A DNA stretch of 64,000 nucleotides from Listeria rocourtiae FSL F6-920 (GTDB taxonomy: Bacteria; Bacillota; Bacilli; Lactobacillales; Listeriaceae). The number at the start of each line of letters is the position of its first letter. Position 1 is the first letter of the stretch. The notes below the pieces were generated by a model that made no database searches, was not told the origin of the DNA, and saw only the letters and a program-made list of their open reading frames with translations. The position numbers were made by a program, and so were the translations under genes. This document shows positions 9,468-19,532 of this stretch, piece after piece. The stretch is taken from the NCBI RefSeq assembly GCF_000525975.1, contig NZ_AODK01000007.1:1-64000 (forward strand), in the 5' to 3' direction.

Positions 9468-9537
9468 CACACATCAGAGCTTTATTTTCTAAACATCTTA
9501 AGATAAGAGTCTGCTTAGAAAATAAACTTTAATGTGG
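9468..9537 (-). promoter_or_regulatory. Long inverted repeat in the rnc leader
   Basis: TTTATTTTCTAA (9481-9492) pairs perfectly with TTAGAAAATAAA (9515-9526), and CACAT (470-474 of this kb) pairs with ATGTG further out. In the minus-strand transcript this would be a long hairpin ending a few bases before the rnc start region. There is no T run after it, so it is not a classical terminator. An RNase III-cleaved leader hairpin is an inference from E. coli rnc. Confidence 0.6.
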
Positions 9538-9540
9538 AAA

Positions 9541-9623
9541 AAAAAAGGATGCCCAGATTGCACCAGAATTTTTAACCGGAAAAACCGTCTAAAACAGTCT
9601 GTGCTACCTAGACACCCTCGTTC
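9541..9623 (-). terminator. Terminator after acpP
   Basis: On the minus strand GGGTGTCTAGGTAGCACAG pairs imperfectly, with several G-U pairs, with the segment CTGGTGCAATCTGGGCATCC. A run of eight or more T follows. It begins about 20 bases after the acpP stop and separates acpP from rnc. Confidence 0.75.
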
Positions 9624-9644
9624 ATTTGTTTAAACAAGTCGGAA

Positions 9645-9881
<237 letters not shown>

Positions 9882-10035
9882 TTACTTCACCTCCCTCCAA
9901 GTATTATATAGGATTTCTGCGTATTCGTAAACTATTAATTAAAAAAAGACAAGAAAATGTGCGTGAGACTAGAAATGTAAGAACGTTTTAGCCAAATTCT
10001 GACTAAACCCCTAATTCTTTCCGTGTCACCAAACC

Positions 10036-10175
10036 GCCGGGCGACGAGAAATGCCCAGATTCTAGGCAAAGTCCTCTAATGACTACAGACTCACTCTGTT
10101 CCTCTGCATATTGAGGTTCTAATTCGCTTTGCTTCAAAGAACCACAACAAAGACGGGTATTTCTCGTCGCCTGGC
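10036..10175. repeat. Compound inverted-repeat element containing an R1 hairpin
   Basis: Outer arms GCCGGGCGACGAGAAATGCC(C) (10036-10056) and GGGTATTTCTCGTCGCCTGG(C) (10155-10175) are complementary over 21 positions with only two G-U type differences. Between them lie a CAGATTCTAGGCAAAGTC segment and an R1-type hairpin, TTGAGGTTCT (10111-10120) / AGAACCACAA (10138-10147), with one mismatch. It fills the gap between fabG and acpP. The layout resembles a small non-autonomous element, but no target duplication was recognised. Confidence 0.75.
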
Positions 10176-10184
10176 ATGGCACGA

Positions 10185-10928
10185 TTACATGGTCATGCCA
10201 CCATCAACCGCAATCGTCTGCCCCGTCATATAGCTTGAAGTATCACTCGCCAAGAACAGAACCGCATTCGCAACATCTTCTACCGAACCATATTTACCAA
10301 GTGGAATTTGCGCTAACATTGCTTCTTTAGTCGCTTCGTCTAAATCACCAGTCATTTCTGTGGCGATAAAACCTGGTGCAACAGCGTTTACGTTAATACC
10401 ACGCGAGGCTAATTCACGCGCTGTTGTTTTTGTAAGTCCGATAACGCCAGCTTTACTAGCTACGTAGTTTGCTTGACCTGCGTTTCCAATCAAGCCAACG
10501 ACAGAGGTAATGTTGATAATCTTGCCGTAACGCTGCTTCATCATTGTACGTGAAACTGCTTTTGTGCATAGAAATACACCTTTTAGATTAGTATCGATAA
10601 CTGCATCCCATTCATCGACTTTCATACGCATTAATAGATTATCGCGCGTAATTCCCGCATTGTTAACTAGAATATCAATGCGTCCATATTTGTCGACCGC
10701 TTCTTTGAATAATGCTTGTACATCTTCTTCTACTGCCACATTTGCTTTCATTGCTGCTGCTTCTCCACCAGCTTCTACAATTTCGTTGACGATGGCTTCT
10801 GCTGCTTCTTGAGAGCCGTTGTAGTTAAAAAATACCGTTGCTCCTTGTTTGGCTAATGTCATTACGATTTCGCGCCCAATACCGCGCGAACCGCCTGTTA
10901 CTAATGCTACTTTTCCTGTTAATGTCAT
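10185..10928 (-). CDS. fabG: 3-oxoacyl-ACP reductase FabG
   Basis: FabG is the NADPH-dependent reductase of the first reduction in fatty-acid elongation. The 247-residue short-chain dehydrogenase has the cofactor loop TGGSRGIG at 11-18 and NNAG at about 89-92. Catalytic Ser142, Tyr155 (YVASK) and Lys159 are present, and the C-terminus ends [12 protein letters not shown]. It overlaps fabD by 4 bases (translational coupling) in the fapR-plsX-fabD-fabG operon under FapR control. Confidence 0.97.
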   Translation of the reverse strand: MTLTGKVALVTGGSRGIGREIVMTLAKQGATVFFNYNGSQEAAEAIVNEIVEAGGEAAAMKANVAVEEDVQALFKEAVDKYGRIDILVNNAGITRDNLLMRMKVDEWDAVIDTNLKGVFLCTKAVSRTMMKQRYGKIINITSVVGLIGNAGQANYVASKAGVIGLTKTTARELASRGINVNAVAPGFIATEMTGDLDEATKEAMLAQIPLGKYGSVEDVANAVLFLASDTSSYMTGQTIAVDGGMTM

Positions 10929-11875
10929 TTTGTAGGTGCCCCCTTTAATTGTGCTGCCACTTCTTTGACAGAGGAAACGTCTCCCGCTGCAAGAATTGTT
11001 ACATCGCGATTAATTTTCTTGATTAGTCCAGAAAGTACTTTTCCTGAGCCAATTTCAACAAAAGTATCTACACCTTGCGCTATAAGGTTCATGACAATAT
11101 CTTCCCATAAAACTGGTGAATAAATTTGTTGTACAAGCTTTTCTGGAATCACGTTTTTGTCAGTTGTCGGTTGTGCATCGACGTTGTTTACAACCGGAAT
11201 GGCTCCGTCTTGGAACGCAACTTTATCTAGCTCTGATTGGAATTGCTCGGCTGCAGGAACCATTAATTTGGAATGGAATGGACCACTTACTGCAAGAGGT
11301 AACACGCGTTTAGCACCGGCAACTTTTGCTTGTTCGCCAGCTTTTTCAACACCTGCGATCGTCCCTGAAATGACGATTTGGCCTGGACAATTGAGGTTAG
11401 CTAACTGTACATCATCACCTTCTGCCGTTACAGCTTCTGTTATAGCGCTAAGTGCCTCACGATCTAGTCCTAAAACTGCTGCCATCGCGCCTTGTCCGTT
11501 TGGTACCGCTGCTTCCATCAGTTTCCCACGACGGTGAACTAAGTAAATCGCATCTTCTGCAGACAAAAAGCCACCTGCTACTAGCGCGCTGTATTCACCT
11601 AGACTATGCCCGGCAACAAAATCAGCCTTTACACCATATGTTTCTAATGCTTTTAAAATCGCCACACTTGTCGATACTAGAGCCGGTTGGGCGTTTTCTG
11701 ATTTCGTTAAAAGTTCCATTGGACCTTTTTCAATGACTTCTGTGATAGCGTAACCTAATTTGGCGTCAGCAGCTTTATAAACAGCCTTAGCTTCTTTGTA
11801 TTCGGCCGCGACATCTTGTCCCATGCCAACTTTTTGTGAGCCTTGGCCAGGGAATACGAATGCAATTTTATTCAT
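10925..11875 (-). CDS. fabD: Malonyl-CoA:ACP transacylase FabD
   Basis: FabD transfers malonyl groups from CoA to ACP for chain elongation. The 316-residue protein opens with [12 protein letters not shown] and carries the nucleophile motif [12 protein letters not shown], with Ser91. The catalytic histidine lies in SGPFHSKLM near residue 200, and the C-terminal [13 protein letters not shown] is typical. It overlaps plsX by 8 bases and fabG by 4. Confidence 0.97.
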   Translation of the reverse strand: MNKIAFVFPGQGSQKVGMGQDVAAEYKEAKAVYKAADAKLGYAITEVIEKGPMELLTKSENAQPALVSTSVAILKALETYGVKADFVAGHSLGEYSALVAGGFLSAEDAIYLVHRRGKLMEAAVPNGQGAMAAVLGLDREALSAITEAVTAEGDDVQLANLNCPGQIVISGTIAGVEKAGEQAKVAGAKRVLPLAVSGPFHSKLMVPAAEQFQSELDKVAFQDGAIPVVNNVDAQPTTDKNVIPEKLVQQIYSPVLWEDIVMNLIAQGVDTFVEIGSGKVLSGLIKKINRDVTILAAGDVSSVKEVAAQLKGAPTK

Positions 11876-12899
11876 TTTTCGTGCCTCCTTGATTTTCTTG
11901 TTCTGCTTTTAAATGACCGCTTGCGACTTCACTAACAATAGTCTCAACGACTTGCTTTTGAACCATATCGCGTGCTTGACGGATCGTTGAAAAAATAGCT
12001 TGGGCGTTCGATGATCCATGTGCTTTTATAACAGGAGCTTGGACACCAAATAGACATGCACCGCCGTACTCGCTGTAATCCATTTTAGCTTTTAGTTCCA
12101 TCAAGTCTTTTTTCAAGAATGATGCTGCAATTTTATTTTTGAAGCCATTCATTAAACTCATTTTCATTAAACTAAAGAAGGCTCCCGCTGTTCCTTCAAT
12201 CGATTTTAGAACCATATTTCCTGTAAAACCGTCTGTTACGATGACATCGGCAACATCCATCATCACATCGCGTGCTTCAATATTACCGATAAAATGGTAT
12301 GCTTCTTGATTTTTCATCAGTTCAAAAGCGCGTTTCGTCAAATCATTTCCCTTGGTTTCTTCGGTTCCGATATTAAGCAGTGCCACGCGCGGACGCTCCA
12401 TTTTACGAACTTTTTCTGCATAGACTGAGCCCATTAAGCCGAACTGCAAAAGATGTTCGGGTTTTGCTTCGGAATTCGCGCCTAAATCAAGCATGACAAA
12501 ACCTTTTCCAGTGACAGTAGGCAAAGTTGGCGCTAATGCCGGACGTTCAATCCCTTTAATGCGACCAATCACAAATAAACCTGTTGCCATCAATGCTCCT
12601 GTGTTTCCAGCTGAGATACACGCATCGGCTTCCCCATCTTTTACGGCTTGCGCTGCTAATACCATGGAAGCCTTCTTTTTGCGTTTGACAGCGCGAACTG
12701 GTTCATCATCACTTTCGATTTTTTCATCTGTATGTATGACTTGAATGCGTGTTTTATCGGCTAAATATTCGTTAATTTTTACTTCATCACCAAAAAGGAG
12801 AAACTCTACATCTTTGTATTGTGCAGCTGCTTTCATGACACCTAACACAATTTCTTTAGGTGCATTATCCCCGCCCATTGCATCTATTGCAATTCTCAT
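11868..12899 (-). CDS. plsX: Phosphate acyltransferase PlsX
   Basis: PlsX makes acyl-phosphate from acyl-ACP, the acyl donor for PlsY in phosphatidic acid synthesis. The 343-residue protein begins [14 protein letters not shown] and has family segments [11 protein letters not shown] (about 100-110), [15 protein letters not shown] and [16 protein letters not shown]. It overlaps fapR by 4 bases and fabD by 8, so the operon links fatty-acid and phospholipid synthesis. Confidence 0.97.
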   Translation of the reverse strand: MRIAIDAMGGDNAPKEIVLGVMKAAAQYKDVEFLLFGDEVKINEYLADKTRIQVIHTDEKIESDDEPVRAVKRKKKASMVLAAQAVKDGEADACISAGNTGALMATGLFVIGRIKGIERPALAPTLPTVTGKGFVMLDLGANSEAKPEHLLQFGLMGSVYAEKVRKMERPRVALLNIGTEETKGNDLTKRAFELMKNQEAYHFIGNIEARDVMMDVADVIVTDGFTGNMVLKSIEGTAGAFFSLMKMSLMNGFKNKIAASFLKKDLMELKAKMDYSEYGGACLFGVQAPVIKAHGSSNAQAIFSTIRQARDMVQKQVVETIVSEVASGHLKAEQENQGGTKNE

Positions 12900-13480
12900 T
12901 TCACGTCACTCCTTTTTTCTTTTGTATGGTACATCTCAAACTTGCCTTTTAAAATCAATTCATCGCCGACATAGCTGTTCACATCAACAATTGTGATTGA
13001 TTTACTATCACGACCTTCGCGTACTTTCGCTTTTGCAATCACTCGCTCGCCTTCTTTAACTGAATGAACAAATCGTACAGTTGCTTGAGTGGTCAAAGCT
13101 AAATCGTTCGGGATTATCGCGGTCGCAAGCGAGTTAGCTTGGGCAAATAAATGATGTCCGCGCGCAATTTTATTTCGTTTAAAAACATGTTCTGGACCTA
13201 CTTCAAAAATCGAAATGGCGCCTTTATTTAATTCAATATCGATAATTTCACCAATGATTTCTTCAATTGGAAGGGAGCGAACGGCATCTGCATAATTTTT
13301 GGAAGCTACATGTTTAATTCGTTCGCGTAATTCTGGAATCGCGAGCGCAACTCGATCTAGCCGGACTGTCTGCACGCTTACTTGGAACTTTTCAGCCAAT
13401 TGTTCATCTGTAATAAACGGATTTTCTTCAATTGCTTGGACCAAACGCGTTTGTCTTTCCTTTTTTGGATACTTTTTCAT
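12896..13480 (-). CDS. fapR: Transcriptional repressor of lipid synthesis FapR
   Basis: FapR represses fab and pls genes and is released by malonyl-CoA. The 194-residue protein has an N-terminal DeoR-like helix-turn-helix ([21 protein letters not shown], about 23-43). A hot-dog ligand-binding domain forms the rest ([27 protein letters not shown], then [19 protein letters not shown]). It is the first gene of the operon, and a FapR-type operator lies in its own promoter, implying autoregulation as in Bacillus. Confidence 0.96.
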   Translation of the reverse strand: MKKYPKKERQTRLVQAIEENPFITDEQLAEKFQVSVQTVRLDRVALAIPELRERIKHVASKNYADAVRSLPIEEIIGEIIDIELNKGAISIFEVGPEHVFKRNKIARGHHLFAQANSLATAIIPNDLALTTQATVRFVHSVKEGERVIAKAKVREGRDSKSITIVDVNSYVGDELILKGKFEMYHTKEKRSDVK

Positions 13481-13512
13481 CCGCGTTCCCTCCTCCTCTT
13501 CTTGTTTGAATT

Positions 13513-13562
13513 TTAATACCAGATACTAAGAGTAATATATAAAAAATGCTCCCAACTTGCAA
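13513..13562 (-). promoter_or_regulatory. fapR operon promoter with FapR operator
   Basis: On the minus strand TTGCAA (13557-13562) and TATATT (13534-13539) are spaced by 17 bases. Immediately downstream, bases 13513-13530 read CTTAGTATCTGGTATTAA. This near-palindrome matches the known FapR box pattern (TTAGTA..TGGTACTAA type). The operator covers the expected transcription start, fitting repression by blocking RNA polymerase. Confidence 0.8.
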
Positions 13563-13588
13563 GTTATAAGGCTAGAAGTTGTCGTACC

Positions 13589-15637
13589 TCAGTCTAGTTT
13601 TTGTTCCCCAAAAACACCATTAGCTTCAAAAAAATCGCGTAATGAAGCGTATTCTTCTCGTTCTAAAAAGCCATCATGATAGATGATTTCAACAGCGTCT
13701 TGACGAGCAATTTCTAAAACCCGATAATCATGTACCATATCAGCAACTTTGAACTCTGGGATTCCACTCTGTTTTTTACCGAAAAAATCACCAGGACCTC
13801 GGAGTTCTAAATCACGCTCACTAACTATGAAACCGTCATTTGTTTCGGTCATGATAGTCATACGCTCTTTACCAACCTCCGTTTTAGGGTCAGCAATGAG
13901 TACGCAAAAGGATTGCTCAGCACCACGTCCAACCCGACCACGAAGTTGATGAAGTTGCGCGAGACCAAAACGGTCTGCATCATAAATGACCATCATTGTT
14001 GCGTTTGGGACATTGACACCGACTTCTACAACCGTCGTGGATATGAGACAGTCGATTTTGTGATCATTGAAGTCTCGCATAATTTGGTCTTTTTCCACCG
14101 ATGGGAGTTTACCGTGCATCAGCCCTGCGGAGTGCTTTCCTTGCCATTTGCCATTCAAAATATTGTACATATCAATGGCATTTTGGACATCTAGTTTTTC
14201 GGATTCCTCGATGAGCGGACAAATAACATAAGCTTGACGCCCTTTCGTAATCTCCTGCTCAATGAAATCAATGACGCGATCGAGCATTTGGTGTTTCACC
14301 CAATACGTTTCGATTTGTTTACGACCAGCTGGCAATTCATCGATAACAGACACGTCCATTTCACCAAAAGCTGTGATAGCAAGCGTTCGTGGGATTGGTG
14401 TCGCTGTCATGAAGAGGACATCGGGAAATGAGCCTTTTTCACGTAAAACACGTCGCTGTTCGACACCGAATCGATGTTGCTCATCCGTAATAACAAGACC
14501 TAGCTTGTTAAAAATAACCTCGTCTTGAATGAGAGCATGCGTCCCAACTAAAACATCGATTTCTCCTGCTTCTAATAATGCTAACATTTCACGGCGCCTC
14601 TTTCCCTTGACACTACTTGTTAATAGTCCAACGGTGACATCGAAGGATTGCAATAAATCGACTAAAGAATTCGCGTGTTGCTCTGCCAAAATCTCAGTGG
14701 GAACCATTAACGCCCCTTGAAAACCGCTTTTTGCCGCCGCGTAGAGGGCAATCGAGGCTACAACTGTTTTTCCTGATCCCACATCCCCTTGAAGCAGGCG
14801 GTTCATGTGAAAATGGGATTTCATATCGCCACATATTTCATTGACCACTCGTTTTTGTGCATCAGTCAGCGGAAATGGTAGGCTTTCAATATAATGACGC
14901 AAATCATTGACATCGTAATCAATCGAAACACCGCCAGATCGTTCACGCTCGATTTTACGGAATAATTGCATTTTTAACTGAAACAATAAGAACTCCTCGT
15001 AAACTATTCGCCGCCGTGCCTGTTTCAACTCTTCTGGACTTTTCGGGAAATGTAAAAATTGAACAGCTTCCCGTCGCGAAATCAACTGATATTTTTGCAA
15101 CCATTTTTCAGGTAAAATTTCAATAATGTAATCACCGTAAGCATCAAAAGCCGCAATCGTGAATTTCAACAGCGTCTTATTGCGAATCGTGCCTTTCAGC
15201 CTGTATACACCCTCTAGCGCCTCTTCTGAGGTTTGATGCCCCAATTTATATTTACTAGCTGTAATTTGTGCGCGTCCTTTATCCCATTTGCCAGAAACCG
15301 TGACTGCATCCCCAATCGCCAACTTTCCTTTTATATATGGCTGATTAAAAAAATCAATTTTCACGACTTGATTACCTGAAGCAACACGAAAAGACAGCTT
15401 CGATTTCTTCCTACCGTAGTAAGCCAGAGTAGGCTCCGTCAAGACATCGCCCTGAACAGTCACCCGCTCCTCATGTGCCACTTCGGACAAATCCCGTAGT
15501 CGATAATCCTCATATCGATACGGAAAATTGAAAAGTAAATCTGCTACTGTCTCAATATCCAATTCTTTTAACGTTTTTGCCGTTTCAGCGCCGACACCTT
15601 TCACGTCCGTCACTGGAATATCATTCAGATTCTTCAC
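13589..15637 (-). CDS. recG: ATP-dependent DNA helicase RecG
   Basis: RecG remodels stalled forks and Holliday junctions. An N-terminal helix-hairpin region (TDVKGVGAETAKTLKELDI) and OB-fold wedge domain (TVQGDVLTEPTLAYYGRKKS) precede superfamily 2 helicase motors. Those carry Walker A LLQGDVGSGKTVVA, DEQH box TDEQHRFGVEQRR, TATPIPRT and the QLRGRVGRG motif. I chose the GTG at 15637 (VKNLNDIPVTDVKG), which has AGAGGA upstream. The frame extends upstream to 15661, but only inside sdaAA. The start overlaps the sdaAA end by 17 bases. Confidence 0.95.
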   Translation of the reverse strand: MKNLNDIPVTDVKGVGAETAKTLKELDIETVADLLFNFPYRYEDYRLRDLSEVAHEERVTVQGDVLTEPTLAYYGRKKSKLSFRVASGNQVVKIDFFNQPYIKGKLAIGDAVTVSGKWDKGRAQITASKYKLGHQTSEEALEGVYRLKGTIRNKTLLKFTIAAFDAYGDYIIEILPEKWLQKYQLISRREAVQFLHFPKSPEELKQARRRIVYEEFLLFQLKMQLFRKIERERSGGVSIDYDVNDLRHYIESLPFPLTDAQKRVVNEICGDMKSHFHMNRLLQGDVGSGKTVVASIALYAAAKSGFQGALMVPTEILAEQHANSLVDLLQSFDVTVGLLTSSVKGKRRREMLALLEAGEIDVLVGTHALIQDEVIFNKLGLVITDEQHRFGVEQRRVLREKGSFPDVLFMTATPIPRTLAITAFGEMDVSVIDELPAGRKQIETYWVKHQMLDRVIDFIEQEITKGRQAYVICPLIEESEKLDVQNAIDMYNILNGKWQGKHSAGLMHGKLPSVEKDQIMRDFNDHKIDCLISTTVVEVGVNVPNATMMVIYDADRFGLAQLHQLRGRVGRGAEQSFCVLIADPKTEVGKERMTIMTETNDGFIVSERDLELRGPGDFFGKKQSGIPEFKVADMVHDYRVLEIARQDAVEIIYHDGFLEREEYASLRDFFEANGVFGEQKLD

Positions 15638-16520
15638 GTTCCTCTTGCGGCGACAAACCAAAAATCTTTCTTTGTACTGCCCTACCAGTAGGTGTTGCCG
15701 CTAGACCTCCTTCACCAGTTTCACGCAATGAACTAGGCATCTGTAGCCCTACACGGTACATCGCCTCAATGACTTCATCACATGGAATTCTACTTTTTAT
15801 ACCAGCCAGTGCCATATCAGCTGAAATCATTGCCTGTGAAGCCCCTAGCGCATTACGTTTCACACACGGAACTTCAACAAGACCAGCTACAGGATCGCAA
15901 ACAAGCCCTAACATATTTTTCATTGTCATTGCCATTGCTTCTGCGGATTGCTCCGGAGTTCCACCTGCTGCCTCCACAATCGCAGCCGATGCCATCGCAC
16001 TCGCCGATCCAATTTCCGCCTGACAACCGCCCGCTGCACCAGAGATAAATGCTTTGTTAGCCACGACAAAACCGAACGCACCTGCTGTGAATAAAAAGCG
16101 TAACATTGCCTCACGAGACATGTTCAAGCGATCTTTCACAGCGTATAGCACACCAGGAACGACTCCAGCACTACCAGCAGTCGGCGTCGCACAAATCACT
16201 CCCATAGCCGCATTGACCTCATTCGTTGCAATCGCTTTGGCAACCGCGTCTAAAATTGTTTCTCCAGACAACATATTTCCTTTGGCGATATACTCCTGCA
16301 TAAGAACTGCATCGCCACCAGTTAGCCCAGTAGTTGATTCAACACCATCTTCCCCACGAACAATCGCCTCTTCCATCACCGTCAAATTACGATCCATGAC
16401 CTCTAAAATAGTTTCTCGTGTATTGTTGGTGACATGCATTTCGCGCTCAATCATAATTTCTGAAATTGATTTATTGTCACGATTTGCAATGTCAATTAGT
16501 TCTGCAACTGAGTGGAACAT
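15621..16520 (-). CDS. sdaAA: L-serine dehydratase, iron-sulfur alpha subunit
   Basis: Catalytic subunit of the oxygen-sensitive L-serine dehydratase, which converts serine to pyruvate and ammonia. The 299-residue protein has the alpha-domain cysteine motifs ICATPTAGSAG, GGCQAEIGSAS and VCDPVAGLVEVPCVKRNA, expected to hold a [4Fe-4S] cluster. It lies 37 bases after sdaAB, the separate beta subunit gene, as in Bacillus and Listeria. It overlaps recG at its 3' end. Confidence 0.95.
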   Translation of the reverse strand: MFHSVAELIDIANRDNKSISEIMIEREMHVTNNTRETILEVMDRNLTVMEEAIVRGEDGVESTTGLTGGDAVLMQEYIAKGNMLSGETILDAVAKAIATNEVNAAMGVICATPTAGSAGVVPGVLYAVKDRLNMSREAMLRFLFTAGAFGFVVANKAFISGAAGGCQAEIGSASAMASAAIVEAAGGTPEQSAEAMAMTMKNMLGLVCDPVAGLVEVPCVKRNALGASQAMISADMALAGIKSRIPCDEVIEAMYRVGLQMPSSLRETGEGGLAATPTGRAVQRKIFGLSPQEEREESE

Positions 16521-16557
16521 TTTTCAACCTCCTCTACGCTAACGTTCTGTTTCATGC

Positions 16558-17220
16558 TTACAAAATAAAACTCGCTACCTGATAAATATCCGGTAATTCT
16601 TTAATTTCATCCAAAACCACTTGTTCCACGCGCTGATCGACCTCAAGTACCATCAAAGCCTCATCGCCCTTTACTTTCCTAGAAACCTTCATTTGCCCAA
16701 TGTTAATCTCATGTTTGGCAAAAATCCCTGAGACAGCTGCAATCGCTCCGAATTGATCTTTATGTAACACTAAAACAGCAGGCGACATTCCCGTGAACTC
16801 AAGCTCAAACTCATTTAAACGCACGATTTCAATTTTGCCACCACCAATGGAAGCTCCAACAAGTGTTGTCTGCTGCATACCGTTTTTAAGTACTAGTTTT
16901 ACAGTATTAGGGTGAGCTGCCTCTTCTAGCTCCTCGATGAAATTAATGTGCATTCCCCATTCTTTAGCCAATGTAATCGCATCTGGCATCCGCTCATCAT
17001 CCGTCTCAAAACCCAGAAGTCCACCAATAAGCGCTACATCCGTCCCGTGACCCTTATACGTTTTCGCAAAAGAACCATATAAATGAATGTCCACCTGCAT
17101 CGGCATCTCATTAAACACACTCCGAGCCACAGCACCAATTCGACAAGCCCCAGCCGTATGCGAACTTGAAGGTCCAATCATCACCGGTCCAATAATATCA
17201 AACACACTATTAAATTTCAT
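16558..17220 (-). CDS. sdaAB: L-serine dehydratase, beta subunit
   Basis: Small subunit of the two-chain serine dehydratase. It has the N-terminal signature IGPVMIGPSSSHTAGACRIG and a C-terminal ACT-like domain (AIAAVSGIFAKHEINIGQMK to LMVLEVDQ) that probably senses serine. The frame allows starts at 17229, 17223 and 17220. I prefer 17220 (MKFNSVFDIIGP), which matches the family start and is suitably spaced from AGGGGTGAGG. It is the first gene of the sdaAB-sdaAA pair. Confidence 0.94.
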   Translation of the reverse strand: MKFNSVFDIIGPVMIGPSSSHTAGACRIGAVARSVFNEMPMQVDIHLYGSFAKTYKGHGTDVALIGGLLGFETDDERMPDAITLAKEWGMHINFIEELEEAAHPNTVKLVLKNGMQQTTLVGASIGGGKIEIVRLNEFELEFTGMSPAVLVLHKDQFGAIAAVSGIFAKHEINIGQMKVSRKVKGDEALMVLEVDQRVEQVVLDEIKELPDIYQVASFIL

Positions 17221-17285
17221 CATCCTCACCCCTTCTATTAATATCTAAATCTTTTAAATCCCGATTCATCCACCAAACCGAAAAA

Positions 17286-17336
17286 GACGTGGCAAGTGTT
17301 TAATCTCTAGGTAAAGCTGAGCACCTGCCGTGCCTC
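17286..17336 (-). terminator. Terminator after fakA-like gene
   Basis: On the minus strand GGCACGGCAGGTG pairs with CACTTGCCACGTC (two mismatches) across a ~23-base loop and is followed by TTTTTC. It starts directly after the fakA-like stop codon. The loop contains a CTAGGTAAAG-type segment (plus strand) resembling parts of the elements near 10.05 and 59.95 kb. Confidence 0.65.
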
Positions 17337-17339
17337 TTA

Positions 17340-18998
17340 TCACTCTACGGAGAAGATGTATGGATATACCGGCTGTCCACCCGAATGAATTTCAAACTCA
17401 ATCTCTGGAAACTGATTTGACACAAGCTCAGCCACTTTTTCCGCATCTGCTTCTGTCACATCCTCACCGTACAGTAATGTGACGATTTCACTATATGCAT
17501 CAACCATTTCAGAAAGCGTCGCAACTGCCGATTCCTCCAGACTCGGATTACTAACCTTAATATTACCTTCTATCATCCCAATAAATTCGTCTTTCTTAAT
17601 CACAACGCCATCCACTGTCGTATCCCGAACTGCCGTTGTTACTTGCCCGCTTGAGACATCTTGAATGGCTGCAATCATTTCGTTCGCATTATCTTCAAAA
17701 TTAGCATCAGCTTGGAAAACGAGTAAAGCTGCCAGTCCTTGAGGAATTGTCTTCGTTGGGATAATTTTAACCTTATCTTCTCCTAAAATTAGCGCAGCTT
17801 GGTCTGCTGCCATTTGAATATTTTTATTGTTTGGTAACACAAAAACTTGCTCCGCATTCGCTGATTCAATCGCCTTCACGATATCTTCGGTGCTTGGATT
17901 CATCGTTTGACCACCGGAAAGCACAACTGTTGCTCCGACACTTTCGAACAAACGCTTAATACCATCCCCAACTGAAACTGTCACAATACCGTACGGTGCT
18001 TTTGCAGACGCTTCAACTGGCGTATCTTTCACCACTTCACGATGTTGTTCCCGCATATTGTCAACTTTCATTTTAATTAGGCTACCATATTGCTGTCCAT
18101 AATTAAAAACATTTCCAGGATGCTCCGTATGCACATGAACTTTGACAACCTCATCATCTGCAACAACCAATAAAGAGTCGCCCATTTCCGAAAGATCAGC
18201 GCGGAACTTCTCTTCACTAAATTTCTTTTGTCCCGGTTTATTTTCATTAATTCGCACCATAATCTCGGTGCAATACCCGTAGATAATTTCTTCAGTTGAC
18301 ATGACATCTTGCACGTGACGATGATGTTCTGCGTTAATCAATTCGCCCATAGAAGCCGTATAATTCGTGATGCCATCCTCATTCCCTGTTAAAGCCGCAT
18401 AAAATCCTTCATAAATGATGATAAGACCTTGCCCACCACTATCTACAACGCCAACCTCTTTTAAAACAGGCAACATTTCTTGTGTTTTAGCCAGTACAAT
18501 TCTACCTTTATCAAGTATTTGTTGCATTACAAATTCAATGTCCTCTGACTCCTTGGCTGCAATAACACCTGCTTTGGCAGCCTCACGAGCAACCGTCAAA
18601 ATTGTTCCTTCTACTGGTTTCATCACTGCTTTATATGCGGTCTCAACACCAGCCGTAAAAGCCGCCGCCAACTCTTTCGTATTTAATTCCGTTTTTCCTT
18701 CAATAGACTTCGAAAAACCTCGGAAAAGTTGAGATAAAATAACCCCAGAATTTCCACGCGCACCCATCAAAAGACCTTTTGCCAAACTACTACCAACCAC
18801 CCCTACAGTACTCAGACTATTTCGGCCAACCTCTTGGGCGCCGCTCGTCATAGAAAGGTTCATATTCGTTCCTGTATCCCCATCTGGAACTGGAAACACA
18901 TTCAAAGAATCCACAAAATCGGCATTCTTAGCTAAATTTTCTGCTCCGGCTGCGATCATTGCCGCTAATTTTTCTCCATTTAACTGATACATACTCAC
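17340..18998 (-). CDS. fakA: DhaL-domain fatty acid kinase FakA-like protein (YloV)
   Basis: The 552-residue protein is of the YloV/FakA family: an N-terminal DhaL-type ATP-binding domain and a C-terminal DegV-like half. With a FakB partner it phosphorylates exogenous fatty acids for phospholipid synthesis. The metal/ATP motif NVFPVPDGDTGTNMNLS is at about 28-44, followed by GARGNSGVILSQLFRGF near 78-95. The middle has CTEIMVRINEN and HVHTEHPGNV. The reading starts at a GTG (18998) behind GGGAGGA. It lies 16 bases after the asp23-like gene, the usual pairing. Confidence 0.9.
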   Translation of the reverse strand: MSMYQLNGEKLAAMIAAGAENLAKNADFVDSLNVFPVPDGDTGTNMNLSMTSGAQEVGRNSLSTVGVVGSSLAKGLLMGARGNSGVILSQLFRGFSKSIEGKTELNTKELAAAFTAGVETAYKAVMKPVEGTILTVAREAAKAGVIAAKESEDIEFVMQQILDKGRIVLAKTQEMLPVLKEVGVVDSGGQGLIIIYEGFYAALTGNEDGITNYTASMGELINAEHHRHVQDVMSTEEIIYGYCTEIMVRINENKPGQKKFSEEKFRADLSEMGDSLLVVADDEVVKVHVHTEHPGNVFNYGQQYGSLIKMKVDNMREQHREVVKDTPVEASAKAPYGIVTVSVGDGIKRLFESVGATVVLSGGQTMNPSTEDIVKAIESANAEQVFVLPNNKNIQMAADQAALILGEDKVKIIPTKTIPQGLAALLVFQADANFEDNANEMIAAIQDVSSGQVTTAVRDTTVDGVVIKKDEFIGMIEGNIKVSNPSLEESAVATLSEMVDAYSEIVTLLYGEDVTEADAEKVAELVSNQFPEIEFEIHSGGQPVYPYIFSVE

Positions 18999-19014
18999 GA
19001 TTACGTATCCTCCC

Positions 19015-19380
19015 TTATGCTTCGTTCGTCACACGGACACCTTGGACATAGATATTCACAGAATCCACCGTGATGCCCAACGTTTTTTCTAATGTATATT
19101 TCACGCGCTCTTGAACGTTGTGAGCGACTTCTGAAATTTTGGTACCAAAACCAACAATAATATACATATCAATATTCAAACCGTCATCTTCTTGACGAAC
19201 AATAACACCTTTCGTATAGTTCTCGCGACGCAAAATATCAGTCAAGCCATCACGTATTTGATGCTGACTCGCCATTCCTACAATACCGAAATTTTCTTCG
19301 GCTGCACCACCAGCAAGCGTTGCAATCACATCTGTCGTGATATCAATTTTGCCGAGCTTTGTTTCCATTTCAATTGTCAT
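19015..19380 (-). CDS. Asp23/Gls24-family envelope stress response protein (YloU)
   Basis: This 121-residue protein has the Asp23 domain: TDVIATLAGGAAEENFGIVG, then VNIYVQGVRV at the end. In Staphylococcus the family founder is membrane-tethered and linked to cell-wall stress; the paralog next to the fakA-like gene has no settled function. The ribosome site GGAGGAAC precedes the ATG. It is the first gene of a two-gene unit; upstream lies an R1 repeat block and the divergent rpmB gene. Confidence 0.92.
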   Translation of the reverse strand: MTIEMETKLGKIDITTDVIATLAGGAAEENFGIVGMASQHQIRDGLTDILRRENYTKGVIVRQEDDGLNIDMYIIVGFGTKISEVAHNVQERVKYTLEKTLGITVDSVNIYVQGVRVTNEA

Positions 19381-19532
19381 TTTTATAGTTCCTCCTTAGA
19401 TTTAAGTAGGTTTTTTGAAGAAACTTATTTTGGCTAAGCTTCTCATTAGCTTTACTTGAAAATTGATACTAACATCTCTGTTCTTTTCTATTCTACTATA
19501 ATTGGGGAAGGTTGGGAAGGAGTTTGTTGTTG

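Noticed and set aside
15637-15661. Longer recG start (MVCRRKRN...)
   Set aside because: The extra codons lie inside sdaAA and do not resemble RecG N-termini; the GTG at 15637 has a better ribosome site.
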